Shown piece by piece: positions 43,126 to 52,025 of a stretch of 64,000 bases of DNA (within the stretch, counting starts at the first letter, position 1; each line of letters starts with the position of its first letter). This DNA comes from Cryobacterium arcticum (GTDB lineage: Bacteria > Actinomycetota > Actinomycetes > Actinomycetales > Microbacteriaceae): the NCBI RefSeq assembly GCF_003185895.1, contig NZ_QHLY01000005.1, positions 372,001 to 436,000 on the forward strand, read 5' to 3'. Under the pieces are notes generated by a model, which had not been told where the DNA came from, ran no database searches, and saw nothing but the letters and a program-made list of their open reading frames with translations. The position numbers were made by a program, and so were the translations under genes.

Positions 43126-45132
43126 ATGCTGGACGAGAAATACCGAGTACTTTTCGAGCCGATGAAAATCGGCACCGTTGAGATGAAGAACCGATTCGTC
43201 ATGGAGCCCATGGGCCCAGGCGGTTTCTGCGACGAGCAGGGCGCCTACACGGAACGAGCCGCCGACTATTACGTGGAACGCGCCAAGGGCGGGGCTGGTC
43301 TGATCATCACCGGCACCACCAAGGTGGAGAACGAGGTGGAGGTCTGCTCGCTGCCCTCACTGCCGTGCGCGACGCTCAACCCCAACTACTTCGTGTCGAC
43401 GGCCAAGCCCATGACCGAGCGCATCCACGCCTACGGTTCGAAGATCTTCTGCCAGCTCGCCGCCGGGTTCGGCCGGGTCTCAATCCCCTCCATCCTCGGC
43501 CAGACCGCCATCGCGCCATCACCCATCCCGCACCGCTGGATCGACGGCGTCACCTGCCGCGAAATGACGGTGGAGGAAATTCACTACATCGTGAAGAAGT
43601 TCGGCGAGGCCGCGGCCGTCTGCAAGAAGGCCGGCTTCGACGGCGTGGAGGTGCACGCCGTCCACGAGGGCTACCTCCTCGACCAGTTCGCGATCTCCTT
43701 CTTCAACCAGCGCACCGATGAATACGGCGGATCGCTGGAGAACCGCCTGCGCTTCGCGGTGGAGATCCTGCAGGAAATCAAGCGCACCTGCGGCGCCGAC
43801 TTCCCGGTCTCACTGCGCTACGGCATGAAGTCCATGATCAAGGACTGGAAGGTCGGCGGCCTCCCCGGCGAAGAATTCGAGGAGAAAGGCCGCGACATCG
43901 ACGAGGGCATCGCCGTGGCGATCCTGCTCGAGAAGGCCGGCTACGACTGCCTCAACGCGGATGTCGGTAGCTACGACTCCTGGTACTGGACACACCCGCC
44001 GATGTACCAGGCGAAGGGCCTGTACCTGCCGTACAACCAGATCCTCAAGAGCGTCGTGAAGATCCCGGTGATCACCGCCGGCCGCATGGAGGACCCGGAC
44101 CGGGCATCCGACGCCATTCGCAACCTGCAGACCGACTTCATCGGCATGGCGAGGCCGCTGCTGGCAGACCCCGACATTCCTAACAAAATCCGTGCCGGCA
44201 AGTACAACACCGTGCGCCCGTGCCTGTCATGCCAGGAAGCCTGCATGGGCCGTCTGCAGCATTTCACCTCCATTTCCTGCGCGGTCAACCCCGCCGCCGG
44301 CCGGGAGAAGACCTACGGCCTCTCGCCCACCCTGCTCAAGAAGAACGTCATGGTCGTCGGGGGCGGCGTGGCCGGATGCGAAGCCGCCCGCACCCTCGCT
44401 CTGCGCGGCCATACCGTGACCGTGTTCGAGAAAACCGACCGGCTCGGCGGCAACCTGATCGCCGGCGGCCAGCCCGATTTCAAGGAAGACGATCTGGCCC
44501 TCGCGGCCTGGTATACCAACGAGCTCACCGAGCTGGCAGTGCCCGTGCACTTCGATACCGTCGTCACCAAGGCCATGGTGGAGGCCGGCGGATACGATGC
44601 CGTAATCGTTGCTACCGGATCCAAGCCCAAGATGATGACGGTGGATGGCGCCAATCGGGTGTACACCGCCGAAGACGTGTTGCTCGGCCGCGAAGACGTG
44701 GGCGCATCAACCGTGATCATCGGGGGCGGCCTGGTGGGCAGCGAGCTGGCCCTCTGGCTGGAGGGGCGCGGCATCACCACCACTCTCGTGGAGTACCAGA
44801 GCGACATTCTCACCGCGGGCGGGCCGCTATGCACCGCGAACTCGGACATGGTGCGCGACCTGGTGGCGTTCAAAGACATCGACCTGCGGCTGAACAGCAT
44901 GGTGACCGGCGCCCGCGACGGCGGCTACGTGGTGCGCGAGCGTGCCACGGGCGAAGAGACGGTGATCGTGGCGGACTCCGCGGTGCTCGCGGTGGGCTAT
45001 GTCTCGGAGCGCTCACTCTACGAGGAGATCCAGTTCTCGGTACCCGAGCTGCACCTCATCGGCGACGCCGAACAGGTGTCGAGCATCATGTACGCCGTGT
45101 GGAACGCCTACGAGGTCACCAAGAACATGTGA
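43126..45132 (+). CDS. 2-enoate reductase-like flavoprotein (old yellow enzyme + FAD/NADH module, Fe-S)
   Basis: 668 residues, the usual length of FadH/2-enoate reductase proteins. The N-terminal TIM barrel (FMN) has VEVHAVHEGYLLDQF and QRTDEYGGSLENRLRF. A 4Fe-4S cluster is expected at RPCLSCQEACMG and SCAVNPAAGRE. Two Rossmann domains carry VMVVGGGVAGCEAARTL (FAD) and VIIGGGLVGSELALWL (NADH). ATG 43126 follows GAGGAG. It is probably an NADH-dependent reductase of an activated C=C bond. The divergent ROK regulator suggests induction by a sugar-like or related ligand. Confidence 0.93.
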   Translation: MLDEKYRVLFEPMKIGTVEMKNRFVMEPMGPGGFCDEQGAYTERAADYYVERAKGGAGLIITGTTKVENEVEVCSLPSLPCATLNPNYFVSTAKPMTERIHAYGSKIFCQLAAGFGRVSIPSILGQTAIAPSPIPHRWIDGVTCREMTVEEIHYIVKKFGEAAAVCKKAGFDGVEVHAVHEGYLLDQFAISFFNQRTDEYGGSLENRLRFAVEILQEIKRTCGADFPVSLRYGMKSMIKDWKVGGLPGEEFEEKGRDIDEGIAVAILLEKAGYDCLNADVGSYDSWYWTHPPMYQAKGLYLPYNQILKSVVKIPVITAGRMEDPDRASDAIRNLQTDFIGMARPLLADPDIPNKIRAGKYNTVRPCLSCQEACMGRLQHFTSISCAVNPAAGREKTYGLSPTLLKKNVMVVGGGVAGCEAARTLALRGHTVTVFEKTDRLGGNLIAGGQPDFKEDDLALAAWYTNELTELAVPVHFDTVVTKAMVEAGGYDAVIVATGSKPKMMTVDGANRVYTAEDVLLGREDVGASTVIIGGGLVGSELALWLEGRGITTTLVEYQSDILTAGGPLCTANSDMVRDLVAFKDIDLRLNSMVTGARDGGYVVRERATGEETVIVADSAVLAVGYVSERSLYEEIQFSVPELHLIGDAEQVSSIMYAVWNAYEVTKNM

Positions 45133-45187
45133 TCGAGGGCGACTCCCAGCGCCGTGGCGCCTCCGCCCGCAAGCCGATCGCGAACCT

Positions 45188-46306
45188 CTAGCCGGGCCCG
45201 CCGGCATCCGGCAGCAGCGTGAAGTCGGCGCGGCCGGAGGCGACGCCGTTCACCTGCACCTCGAGGGCGTGCGCACCCGGGTGGTAGCGCCGGGTGGTGA
45301 TCGCCCGGAACGAGTGGGTGCGCCTGAGTTCGACCCGCTCTCCCGGCGCCAGGGTCACGGTGGTGAGCTTGAAGGTCTTGCCGGTGAGGGTGCCGTTGGC
45401 TTTCTGGTGGTGCATCACGTAGTCCACCGCCAGCCGGGTGGGCTCGGTACCGGGGTTGCGGATGCCCACGGTGAAGCCGATCGTTCCACCGAACGGCACA
45501 CTGGCCGCATCGAGCACCGGGCCGACCACATCCACCTCGGCGGGGTGGAAGCCGAGCTGGGCCAGGGCCTGCGGATTGCCCTTCTTGATCAGGGTGCGCA
45601 GCGCGTGCCGCACGAGCTGGGGCGTGTTGGCGTCGGGCGCGGCCAGCCAGGCGGCGGTGGCGGCGACCACCAGGTCGGGTTGCTGGCGGCTGAGGTCGTT
45701 GAGGTGGTTGGCCACCGAGCGGCGAACCACCTCGTCGTCGTCGCGGTAGAGCGCGTGCGGCACCGGCAGGGTGGCGGCCGGGTCGGCGAGGATGGCCGGC
45801 ACCCGGATCGCCCAGGGCAGGAAGGGCCGGGTGCCCTCCGACGCCAGTCGGCGCACGTTCGCGTCGGCAGACGTGGTCCAGCCGAGCACGATGGGCATGG
45901 CGCGGGCGAAGTCGTGCGCGAGCAATGTGCGAATGGCGAACTCCGAGGTGAGCCGTGGAGTGAGTGCGGCGAGCATGGCCATGCCGTCGTCGAACGCCGC
46001 GTCGGTGCCGTCGGCAACGGCCTTGACCGCGATGGCGCTGGTGACCGGCCAGATCAGCCAGCCGCCGAACGGGGCGGTTCCGGCCTGCGCGGTGCGGATG
46101 GTGGCGGCGAAGCTGGCGTAGTCGCCGGGCAGGTCGGTGAGCAGGGCGTCGCGCAGCAGGTCGCTGCGCTCCCGCAACGAGAGCGGGCCGAGCGCATCCG
46201 CGGCAGCGAGCAGCGCGGTGAGCCGCGACTGCGGGGCGGCGGCCTGGATGGCGGCGGCGAGCGCGCGTGCGGTGGGAACCCCGATGAGTTCGTCGGCGAA
46301 GGGCAT
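45188..46306 (-). CDS. AlkC-like DNA alkylation repair glycosylase
   Basis: 372 residues. About 250 residues of HEAT-like helical repeats (DDDEVVRRSVANHLNDLSRQQPD, RHALRTLIKKGNPQAL) are followed by an immunoglobulin-like C-terminal domain (GFTVGIRNPGTEPTRLAVDY to RTHSFRAITTRRYHPG). This architecture matches AlkC, which removes 3-methyladenine and 3-methylcytosine without base flipping. CAGGAG sets ATG 46306. It is convergent with the flavoprotein gene. Confidence 0.88.
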   Translation of the reverse strand: MPFADELIGVPTARALAAAIQAAAPQSRLTALLAAADALGPLSLRERSDLLRDALLTDLPGDYASFAATIRTAQAGTAPFGGWLIWPVTSAIAVKAVADGTDAAFDDGMAMLAALTPRLTSEFAIRTLLAHDFARAMPIVLGWTTSADANVRRLASEGTRPFLPWAIRVPAILADPAATLPVPHALYRDDDEVVRRSVANHLNDLSRQQPDLVVAATAAWLAAPDANTPQLVRHALRTLIKKGNPQALAQLGFHPAEVDVVGPVLDAASVPFGGTIGFTVGIRNPGTEPTRLAVDYVMHHQKANGTLTGKTFKLTTVTLAPGERVELRRTHSFRAITTRRYHPGAHALEVQVNGVASGRADFTLLPDAGGPG

Positions 46307-46509
46307 GGGACTCCTGGTGTGGATACGCGGGGGGTCTCCAGCGTGGCACACGAGACCGGCCAGAGGGCTAGGACCGGTACTGATAGTGCCTGTTGCGGAG
46401 TCGACGCTCTGGGTAGCGTCGACGGTATGCGAGCACTGCCGGCCGCGCGCCCTCTCCCGCACCTGAATCCCCCACACTCGAATCCCCCACCTGAATGGAG
46501 TTGTCCCGC

Positions 46510-46890
46510 ATGAGCGACTGGACCGCTGACGAACTCACCCGTATCGGCGCTGCCGAGGAACTCCAGGTGTCTTCCACCCGTGCCGACGGCACTCTGCGCC
46601 CCTATGTGACCATCTGGGTGGTGCGCGCCGGCGACGACATTTACATCCGCTCCGCGTACGGCTCGAACAACCCGTGGTTCGTGCGCGCCACGAAAAGCGG
46701 CACCGGCCGCATCCGCGCCGGCGGGGTGGAGGAGGATGTGACCTTCGCCAGCGCCGATCCGGCTGCGCACGCCGCGATCGACGCCGCCTATCACGCCAAG
46801 TACGACCGCTACGGGCCGAAGATCGTAGGCACCGTCACCGGCCCGGATGCCGAGGCCACGACTTTCCGGCTGGTGCCGCGCGCCGGCTGA
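46510..46890 (+). CDS. DUF2255-type small protein (nitroreductase/PPOX-like split barrel)
   Basis: 126 residues. DWTADELTRIGAAEELQVSSTRADGTLRPYVTIWVVRAGDDIYIRS is the typical opening of DUF2255 proteins, with YGPKIVGTVTG near the end. The fold is expected to resemble flavin-binding split barrels; the function is unknown. GGAG lies about 9 nt upstream of ATG 46510. Confidence 0.85.
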   Translation: MSDWTADELTRIGAAEELQVSSTRADGTLRPYVTIWVVRAGDDIYIRSAYGSNNPWFVRATKSGTGRIRAGGVEEDVTFASADPAAHAAIDAAYHAKYDRYGPKIVGTVTGPDAEATTFRLVPRAG

Positions 46891-46902
46891 ACGTCTCCGC
46901 CT

Positions 46903-47847
46903 TTACTGACCGCGCTCCCGCACGGCCAGCCGGCGGGCGGCGGGCCTGCGCTCGGGCGCGATCACGAGGGCGATCGCGACCGCACCGAGCAGGAGCCCCG
47001 CGAGGGTGGCCGGTGTGAACGGGTCACCGAAGAGGGCGGAGCCGACGACCGCCGTGGTGGGGGCCACCAGGTAGAGCAGGGCGTTCAGGGCCGTGATGCC
47101 GACGCGGCGGAGCAGGTACCAATAGAGCGCGTAGGCGATCAGGCCCGGCAGCACCGCGGTCAGTGCCGTCGAGACCCAGAAGGTGACCGAGGCGGGCGGG
47201 GCGAGGGTGCCGGTGAACGCCGCGAGCACCGTCACGGCCAGCAGGGTGATGGCGGCATGGGTGGCGAGGGTGGCGAACACACTCAGCCGGGAGGAGGTAC
47301 GCCGATCGAGGAAGGTGGCGGTGACGAGGCTGGCCAGCGCCACCAGCGGCAGCACGTAAGCCGGCGTCAGGGACAGTTGCGCCGAGGCATCCGCCGCCAC
47401 GATGAGCACCACGCCGAGCGCACCCAGCACGAGCCCGACCCACTGCAACGCCCGCACCCGCAAGCCCAGAAGCGGCCCGACCAGGGTCGCCACGACCAAC
47501 GGCTGCACGGCATCCGTCAGCGCCGTGGTGCCCGCGGAGACGCCCGCGCCGACGGCCAGATAGATCGGGAGGATGTAACCGAACTGGGCGAACAGCCCGA
47601 TGGTGAGGTGCGGGCGGATGTCCCGCCAGGCCGGCATCCGCAGGGCTCGGCCGCTGAGGCGCATCCCGGCGGCCACGGCCAGGAGGATGCCGCCCATCAC
47701 CAGGAACCGCCACACAAGAACGGTCAGGGCCGGAGCCGCGTCGGTGCCGATCTTCGCGATGATGAAGCCGGAGCTCCAACTCAGCACGAAGGCCGCCGAC
47801 GCTGCGACCAGGAGGAGCCGTCCGGGTATACCGATCTGTTTACTCAT
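46903..47847 (-). CDS. EamA/DMT-family exporter
   Basis: 314 residues, about ten membrane helices in two EamA halves (FVLSWSSGFIIAKIG at the start, TALNALLYLVAPTTAVVGSALFGD in the second half). TATACT lies 7 nt before ATG 47847 inside one arm of a palindromic operator shared with the divergent TetR gene. The family exports amino acids, sugars or drugs; the cargo is unknown. Confidence 0.92.
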   Translation of the reverse strand: MSKQIGIPGRLLLVAASAAFVLSWSSGFIIAKIGTDAAPALTVLVWRFLVMGGILLAVAAGMRLSGRALRMPAWRDIRPHLTIGLFAQFGYILPIYLAVGAGVSAGTTALTDAVQPLVVATLVGPLLGLRVRALQWVGLVLGALGVVLIVAADASAQLSLTPAYVLPLVALASLVTATFLDRRTSSRLSVFATLATHAAITLLAVTVLAAFTGTLAPPASVTFWVSTALTAVLPGLIAYALYWYLLRRVGITALNALLYLVAPTTAVVGSALFGDPFTPATLAGLLLGAVAIALVIAPERRPAARRLAVRERGQ

Positions 47848-47854
47848 CTGCCCG

Positions 47855-47874
47855 AGTATACAGAACGGTATACT
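47855..47874. promoter_or_regulatory. Palindromic operator and back-to-back promoters of EamA/tetR
   Basis: AGTATAC-N6-GTATACT, perfect 7-bp arms. Each arm contains a TATACT box facing outward: one 7 nt from the EamA ATG, the other 6 nt from the TetR ATG. TetR binding would block both promoters. A further GTATACC is at 47826. Confidence 0.85.
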
Positions 47875-47880
47875 TGCCGT

Positions 47881-48468
47881 ATGACCGTTGCGAATACTCC
47901 CGAGGCGATTCCGTCGTACACACCCGGCGCCCAACGACTCCTCGACGCGGCTTCGGAGCTCTTCTACCGGGAAGGCATCCACGCCGTCGGCGTTGACACC
48001 ATCGCTGCGGCCGCCGGGGTGACCAAGAAGACCCTGTACGACCGGTTCGGGTCGAAAGAGGCCCTGGCAGTGGCGTATCTGCGCGGCCGGGATGCGCGGT
48101 GGCGCGAGCACCTGGAGCGGGAGCTCGCCGGGGTGCCTGCCGGGAGCGCAGACCGGATCCTGGCGGTGTTCGAGATTTCCGGTCGCTGGGCGGTCGACAC
48201 CGGCGACAAGGGGTGCAGTGCGATCAATGCGCGCGCCGAGATGGACGACCCGGCGCATCCGGTGGCCGCGGAGGCGACCCGGCAGAAGAAGTGGATGCGC
48301 GACGTGTTCGAGCAGCTCTGCCGCGACGCGGCCATCGCCGACGCCGACCGAGTGGCCAACACGATGATGCTGCTCTACGAAGGCGCCCTGGTGACCACAG
48401 GGATGCACACCTTCGACCAGCCGTTCTCGGCGGCGCGCGCTGCGGCAGCCGCGATCCTGTCCGCCTAG
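47881..48468 (+). CDS. TetR-family regulator (likely repressor of the EamA exporter)
   Basis: 195 residues. HTH: RLLDAASELFYREGIHAVGVDTIAAAAGVTKKTLYDRFGSKEAL. The C-terminal ligand domain is typical in length with WMRDVFEQLCRDAA. TATACT lies 6 nt before the ATG within the operator. It is divergent from the exporter at 47847, the classic arrangement of a local efflux repressor. Confidence 0.92.
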   Translation: MTVANTPEAIPSYTPGAQRLLDAASELFYREGIHAVGVDTIAAAAGVTKKTLYDRFGSKEALAVAYLRGRDARWREHLERELAGVPAGSADRILAVFEISGRWAVDTGDKGCSAINARAEMDDPAHPVAAEATRQKKWMRDVFEQLCRDAAIADADRVANTMMLLYEGALVTTGMHTFDQPFSAARAAAAAILSA

Positions 48469-48536
48469 AGGTGCAACTGCGCGGCCCGGCTGCCCCGGAG
48501 GGTCTCGGTTGCGTGCACGCTATTGCGCTGGTGGAA

Positions 48537-48558
48537 AGAGTGAGTGTATAGTCACTCT
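48537..48558. promoter_or_regulatory. TetR operator and -10 of the tetR gene at 48560
   Basis: AGAGTGA-N8-TCACTCT, perfect arms. The spacer contains TATAGT (48547-48552), 7 nt before ATG 48560. The same inverted repeat occurs at 49163-49182. Confidence 0.85.
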
Positions 48559-48559
48559 C

Positions 48560-49123
48560 ATGCCAGAGAGAAGTTCGATCCTATCCACAGCCGAGGTCCG
48601 CAAGCCGGTCGTCGCGGCCAGCGCGGTGCGGGAATTTGCCCGCGGCGGCTTCCATGGCACGACCATCGCAGACGTCGCGCGGGACGCGAAGATCTCCCCT
48701 GCGTATGTCTTCAAGCTCTTCCCGAGCAAGGAACGACTCTTCGTAGCCGCCCTAGACGAATGTTTCACACAGATCCTCGCCTCACTCTCAAACGGTGCCG
48801 ATGGAGCCGAGGACCAGTCGCCCGAGGCGGTGCTTTTCGCGATGGGCGATGCATATGCACGGTTGATTAGCGATCGAACCCTTCTGCTGCTTCAGGTGCA
48901 CGCCCAGTCCGTAGCCGAGATCGAAGAGGTCGGCGACGCGCTCCGTGCGGGACTCGCCCAGGTTACGAACTTCACCAAAGAGCGATCGGGTGCAAGCGAT
49001 GAGGCAGTGCAACGGTTCATTGCGTACGGGCAGTTGTGTCACCTCATAGTCACGGCTCGCATCGAAGAGATCCCGGAATCGTGGGCCCTGCTCCTCTCGG
49101 CAGGCATTCGCCACCCGGCCTGA
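48560..49123 (+). CDS. TetR-family regulator (likely repressor of the MFS exporter)
   Basis: 187 residues. HTH: VVAASAVREFARGGFHGTTIADVARDAKISPAYVFKLFPSKERLF. Operators matching the autoregulatory site are found before this gene and before the MFS gene, so it should repress both. Base composition is somewhat less G+C-rich than neighbouring genes, which may mark acquisition with the exporter. Confidence 0.92.
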   Translation: MPERSSILSTAEVRKPVVAASAVREFARGGFHGTTIADVARDAKISPAYVFKLFPSKERLFVAALDECFTQILASLSNGADGAEDQSPEAVLFAMGDAYARLISDRTLLLLQVHAQSVAEIEEVGDALRAGLAQVTNFTKERSGASDEAVQRFIAYGQLCHLIVTARIEEIPESWALLLSAGIRHPA

Positions 49124-49162
49124 ACCACCCCGCCTGCACCACCCAATTTTTTATGACCACAA

Positions 49163-49182
49163 GAGTGAGTGATTGATCACTC
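49163..49182. promoter_or_regulatory. Second TetR operator, upstream of the MFS exporter
   Basis: GAGTGA-N8-TCACTC with the same arms and spacing as at 48537. It lies 23 bp before the MFS start. Confidence 0.85.
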
Positions 49183-49204
49183 GCCTAACGAAAGGAGCAT
49201 GACC

Positions 49205-50647
49205 ATGACCACCATCACCGCATCTACTTCGGCCGCACGAATCGCGCCCGACACCCGCAGCACTCGGCGTTGGCTCGCCCTTACGGTGCTCGCCCTCGCC
49301 CAATTCCTCGTCGTTCTGGACGCGTCCATCGTCAACATCGCTCTTCCGGTTCTGGGCGATCAGCTCGGAATGGACACCGTCGCCCTCGCCTGGGTGATTA
49401 CGGCCTACGTCCTTCCGTTTGGTGGTCTCCTGCTTCTGGGCGGCCGCCTGGCAGACCGGTACGGCCACCGCAAGCTCTTTCTGGTCGGCACCCTCGGCTT
49501 CGTCCTCGCCTCGGCTCTGGCCGGCCTGTCAACCAGCAGCGGGATGCTGCTCGGAGCACGGGCACTGCAGGGCGCATCCGCCGCCCTACTCGCCCCTGCA
49601 GCCCTCGCGCTGGTAACCCAGCTCTTCCCGTTGGCAAAAGACCGCACCAAAGCCCTCGGGATCTGGGGCGCGGTGGCGGGGATTGGCTCCGCCGCCGGCG
49701 TTCTGCTGGGGGGTGTGCTTACTGCGGCCATCGGCTGGCAGGCGGTCTTCTATGTCAACGTGCCGATCGGCGTGCTCGTCGTCATCATGATCCCCACACT
49801 CATCACCCGCGACCCGTCCAGCGCGCCGAGCCGTCTCGACTACCCGGGCGCGATCACCATCACCGGCGCCCTCGTCTCGGCCGTCGGCGCGCTCAGCGCG
49901 GTCTCGCAGGTCGGCTTCATCCATCCCCTCACCATCGCACTGACCACGGCCGCTCTGACCCTGGCCGTCGCCTTCGTGATTATCGAGCGTCGCACGGCGG
50001 AACCCCTCGTCCCGCTATCGGTCTTCCACAACCGCAATCTCAGTGCGGGCAACCTCGTCATGCTTCTCGTCGGCGCGGCGATGGTCGGCCTCTTCTTCGC
50101 CCTCTCCGTCTACATGCAGGCCGTGCTCGGATACGACGCGCTGACCGCCGGGCTCACCCAGCTGCCACTCGCCGGAGCGCTCGTCGTCGTCGCTGCGATT
50201 GCACCGGTCATCGTGGGCGCCGTCGGCGCCAAGCGCGCCCTGGTCGGATCGCTCGTCGTCCTCGCTGCGGGGCTCGTGTGGCTGGCTGCCTCACCGAGCG
50301 ACGCGAGCTTCGTCGTGAACATCCTGGGACCGAGCATCCTCATTGGCGTGGGTCTCGGCGGTGCGTTCGTCACCGGAACGCAGCTCTCTGTGGACGGCGT
50401 CGACGGAGGCGAAGCCGGCCTTGCCGGGGGGCTCGTGAACACGAGCCAGCAGATCGGCGGTGCGCTCGGCCTCGCGATCCTGGCGTCCCTCTCAGCTGCA
50501 CGAACCGGCACCCTCGAAGCGGCCCACGTGCCAGGCGCGGAAGCGCTCACGTCCGGATTCTCCTGGCTCTTCCTCGGCGCCGCCGCCTTCGCGCTCCTCG
50601 CCGCCGGAATCGCGGCGGTCGGGGCGACCGAGCCCCGCAGCAGCTGA
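49205..50647 (+). CDS. DHA2-family MFS drug exporter (EmrB/QacA type)
   Basis: 480 residues with about fourteen helices. FLVVLDASIVNIALPVLGDQLG is motif D1, LLLLGGRLADRYGHRKLFLVG motif A, and GIGSAAGVLLGGVLTAAIGWQAVFYVNVPIG motif C of drug/proton antiporters. AAAGGAG is spaced properly for ATG 49205; the ATG at 49199 is too close. It is controlled by the upstream TetR protein. Confidence 0.93.
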   Translation: MTTITASTSAARIAPDTRSTRRWLALTVLALAQFLVVLDASIVNIALPVLGDQLGMDTVALAWVITAYVLPFGGLLLLGGRLADRYGHRKLFLVGTLGFVLASALAGLSTSSGMLLGARALQGASAALLAPAALALVTQLFPLAKDRTKALGIWGAVAGIGSAAGVLLGGVLTAAIGWQAVFYVNVPIGVLVVIMIPTLITRDPSSAPSRLDYPGAITITGALVSAVGALSAVSQVGFIHPLTIALTTAALTLAVAFVIIERRTAEPLVPLSVFHNRNLSAGNLVMLLVGAAMVGLFFALSVYMQAVLGYDALTAGLTQLPLAGALVVVAAIAPVIVGAVGAKRALVGSLVVLAAGLVWLAASPSDASFVVNILGPSILIGVGLGGAFVTGTQLSVDGVDGGEAGLAGGLVNTSQQIGGALGLAILASLSAARTGTLEAAHVPGAEALTSGFSWLFLGAAAFALLAAGIAAVGATEPRSS

Positions 50648-50696
50648 ACGACCCTCCTCCCCCTCATCCACCACCCCAACTCATAGGAGAAACTCA

Positions 50697-51047
50697 ATGT
50701 CCACCACACTCACCGCTCGCCCCCAGCGTGCCGCCCGCCGCACACCGATCTATATCCACATCGCAGCCTGGGCCATCCCCGCCCTGGTACTCGGCGAGTT
50801 CGCCATGCTCGCCATCGTCCCCGTCGCCACGCTGGTAATCGGCACCCTTGCCGACTCTCGCGTCAAACCGTTGCGCTGGTGGGCGGGGTTGGTCGCCGTG
50901 GCCTACGCCACGCCGTTGGTCATCTGGCTACTCCGAGCGGATGGGGCACAAAGCCTCTCGAAGGACATGAACCCGGTTCTGGGAGCGCTCATCGTCGCTG
51001 TCGCCGCCGCCTTCCTCATCAAGATCTACACGCGTCGTAAACGCTGA
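50697..51047 (+). CDS. Small membrane protein, function unknown
   Basis: 116 residues with about three membrane helices (IHIAAWAIPALVLGEFAMLAIVPVATLVIG, WWAGLVAVAYATPLVIWLL, VLGALIVAVAAAFLIKIY) and basic ends. TAGGAG precedes ATG 50697. It lies 49 bp after the MFS exporter in the same orientation and is probably co-transcribed, perhaps as an accessory to export. Confidence 0.75.
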   Translation: MSTTLTARPQRAARRTPIYIHIAAWAIPALVLGEFAMLAIVPVATLVIGTLADSRVKPLRWWAGLVAVAYATPLVIWLLRADGAQSLSKDMNPVLGALIVAVAAAFLIKIYTRRKR

Positions 51048-51144
51048 AGTGGCGGGCTGATCGTCGGCCTCTGGTTCACGACGGCTTCAATGCCGTCGCC
51101 GGCCCAAGTGACCCGAAATGTCCGACGGACCGCGAAACGGCAAT

Positions 51145-51176
51145 CTGGACCTTCCCCTGACGGGAAGGGCGAGGAT
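51145..51176 (+). promoter_or_regulatory. MerR-type promoter with operator (autoregulation)
   Basis: CTGGAC (-35, 51145) and GAGGAT (-10, 51171) are 20 bp apart around the palindrome CTTCCC-N5-GGGAAG (51151-51167). The long spacer is typical of MerR-controlled promoters. GTG 51183 is 6 nt past the -10. The same operator recurs at 51994-52010. Confidence 0.75.
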
Positions 51177-51182
51177 GGTGGG

Positions 51183-51992
51183 GTGAGCAACATGATGACC
51201 ATCGGTGATTTCTCCCGCGCCACCCGGCTGAGCGCGAAGACCCTGCGGTTCTACCACCAGGTCGGGCTGCTCGAGCCGGCCCGCATCGACCCCGGTAACG
51301 GCTACCGGGTCTACAGCGCGGAGCAGATCGCCGACGCGCAGGTCATCCGTCATTTTCGCTCCCTCGACATGCCGGTGCAGCTGATCCGGGATGTTCTCGC
51401 CGCGCCCGATCGCACCGAACGGAACGCTCTGATCGCCGCGCACCTCACCCGGGTGCAGGCGCAACTGGAGCAGACCCGGGCGGCCGTCGCCGGGTTGCAG
51501 GGCCTGCTCGCAGAGCCAAACACCCCGTTGACCGTGACGCATCGCAGCGTGCCCGCGATGCCGGTGCTCGTCATCCGCGAGATCATCGACCTGGCCGACC
51601 TCGGCACCTGGTACACCGCGGCGACCGCCGAGCTCGAGCACCTGCTGCGGTCCTCTCCCCTCCGCGCCACGGGACCGCGCGGCGGCATCTGGGAGAACGA
51701 GCTGTTCCTGGATGAACATGGCACGGCCGCACTCTTCGTTCCGGTGGAGTCGCTCGACGCACCCGCCGAGTCGCTGGGCCGTGCCCGGCTAGAGCTGCTG
51801 CCGGCGGTGGACCTGGCCGTGGCCACCCACCGCGGCAACGACGACACGATCGCCCAGGTTTACGGGGCGCTGGGCGAATACGTGACCCGGCATGAGTTGG
51901 GCGTCGACGGTCCACTGCGCGAGGTCTACCTCGATGACGCCATCGACGGCAGCGGCACGACCGAAATCGGCTGGCCGATCCGTCGGGCTTGA
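51183..51992 (+). CDS. MerR-family regulator with GyrI-like effector domain
   Basis: 269 residues. The HTH is MTIGDFSRATRLSAKTLRFYHQVGLLEPARIDPGNGYRVYS, a coiled linker follows, and residues about 110-269 form a GyrI/BmrR-like ligand domain (LVIREIIDLADL, AVDLAVATHRGNDDTIAQVYGALGEYV). GTG 51183 places transcription and translation starts together; ATG 51192 is an alternative. It likely controls itself and the SnoaL-like gene at 52026. Confidence 0.9.
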   Translation: MSNMMTIGDFSRATRLSAKTLRFYHQVGLLEPARIDPGNGYRVYSAEQIADAQVIRHFRSLDMPVQLIRDVLAAPDRTERNALIAAHLTRVQAQLEQTRAAVAGLQGLLAEPNTPLTVTHRSVPAMPVLVIREIIDLADLGTWYTAATAELEHLLRSSPLRATGPRGGIWENELFLDEHGTAALFVPVESLDAPAESLGRARLELLPAVDLAVATHRGNDDTIAQVYGALGEYVTRHELGVDGPLREVYLDDAIDGSGTTEIGWPIRRA

Positions 51993-52019
51993 CCTTCCCC
52001 TCGGGGGAAGCCCCACCCT
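51989..52019 (+). promoter_or_regulatory. MerR-type promoter with operator (SnoaL-like gene)
   Basis: TTGACC (-35, 51989) and CACCCT (-10, 52014) are 19 bp apart, with CTTCCCC-N3-GGGGAAG (51994-52010) in the spacer. It overlaps the merR stop codon. ATG 52026 is 6 nt past the -10, so the transcript should be leaderless. Confidence 0.75.
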
Positions 52020-52025
52020 GAAGTC

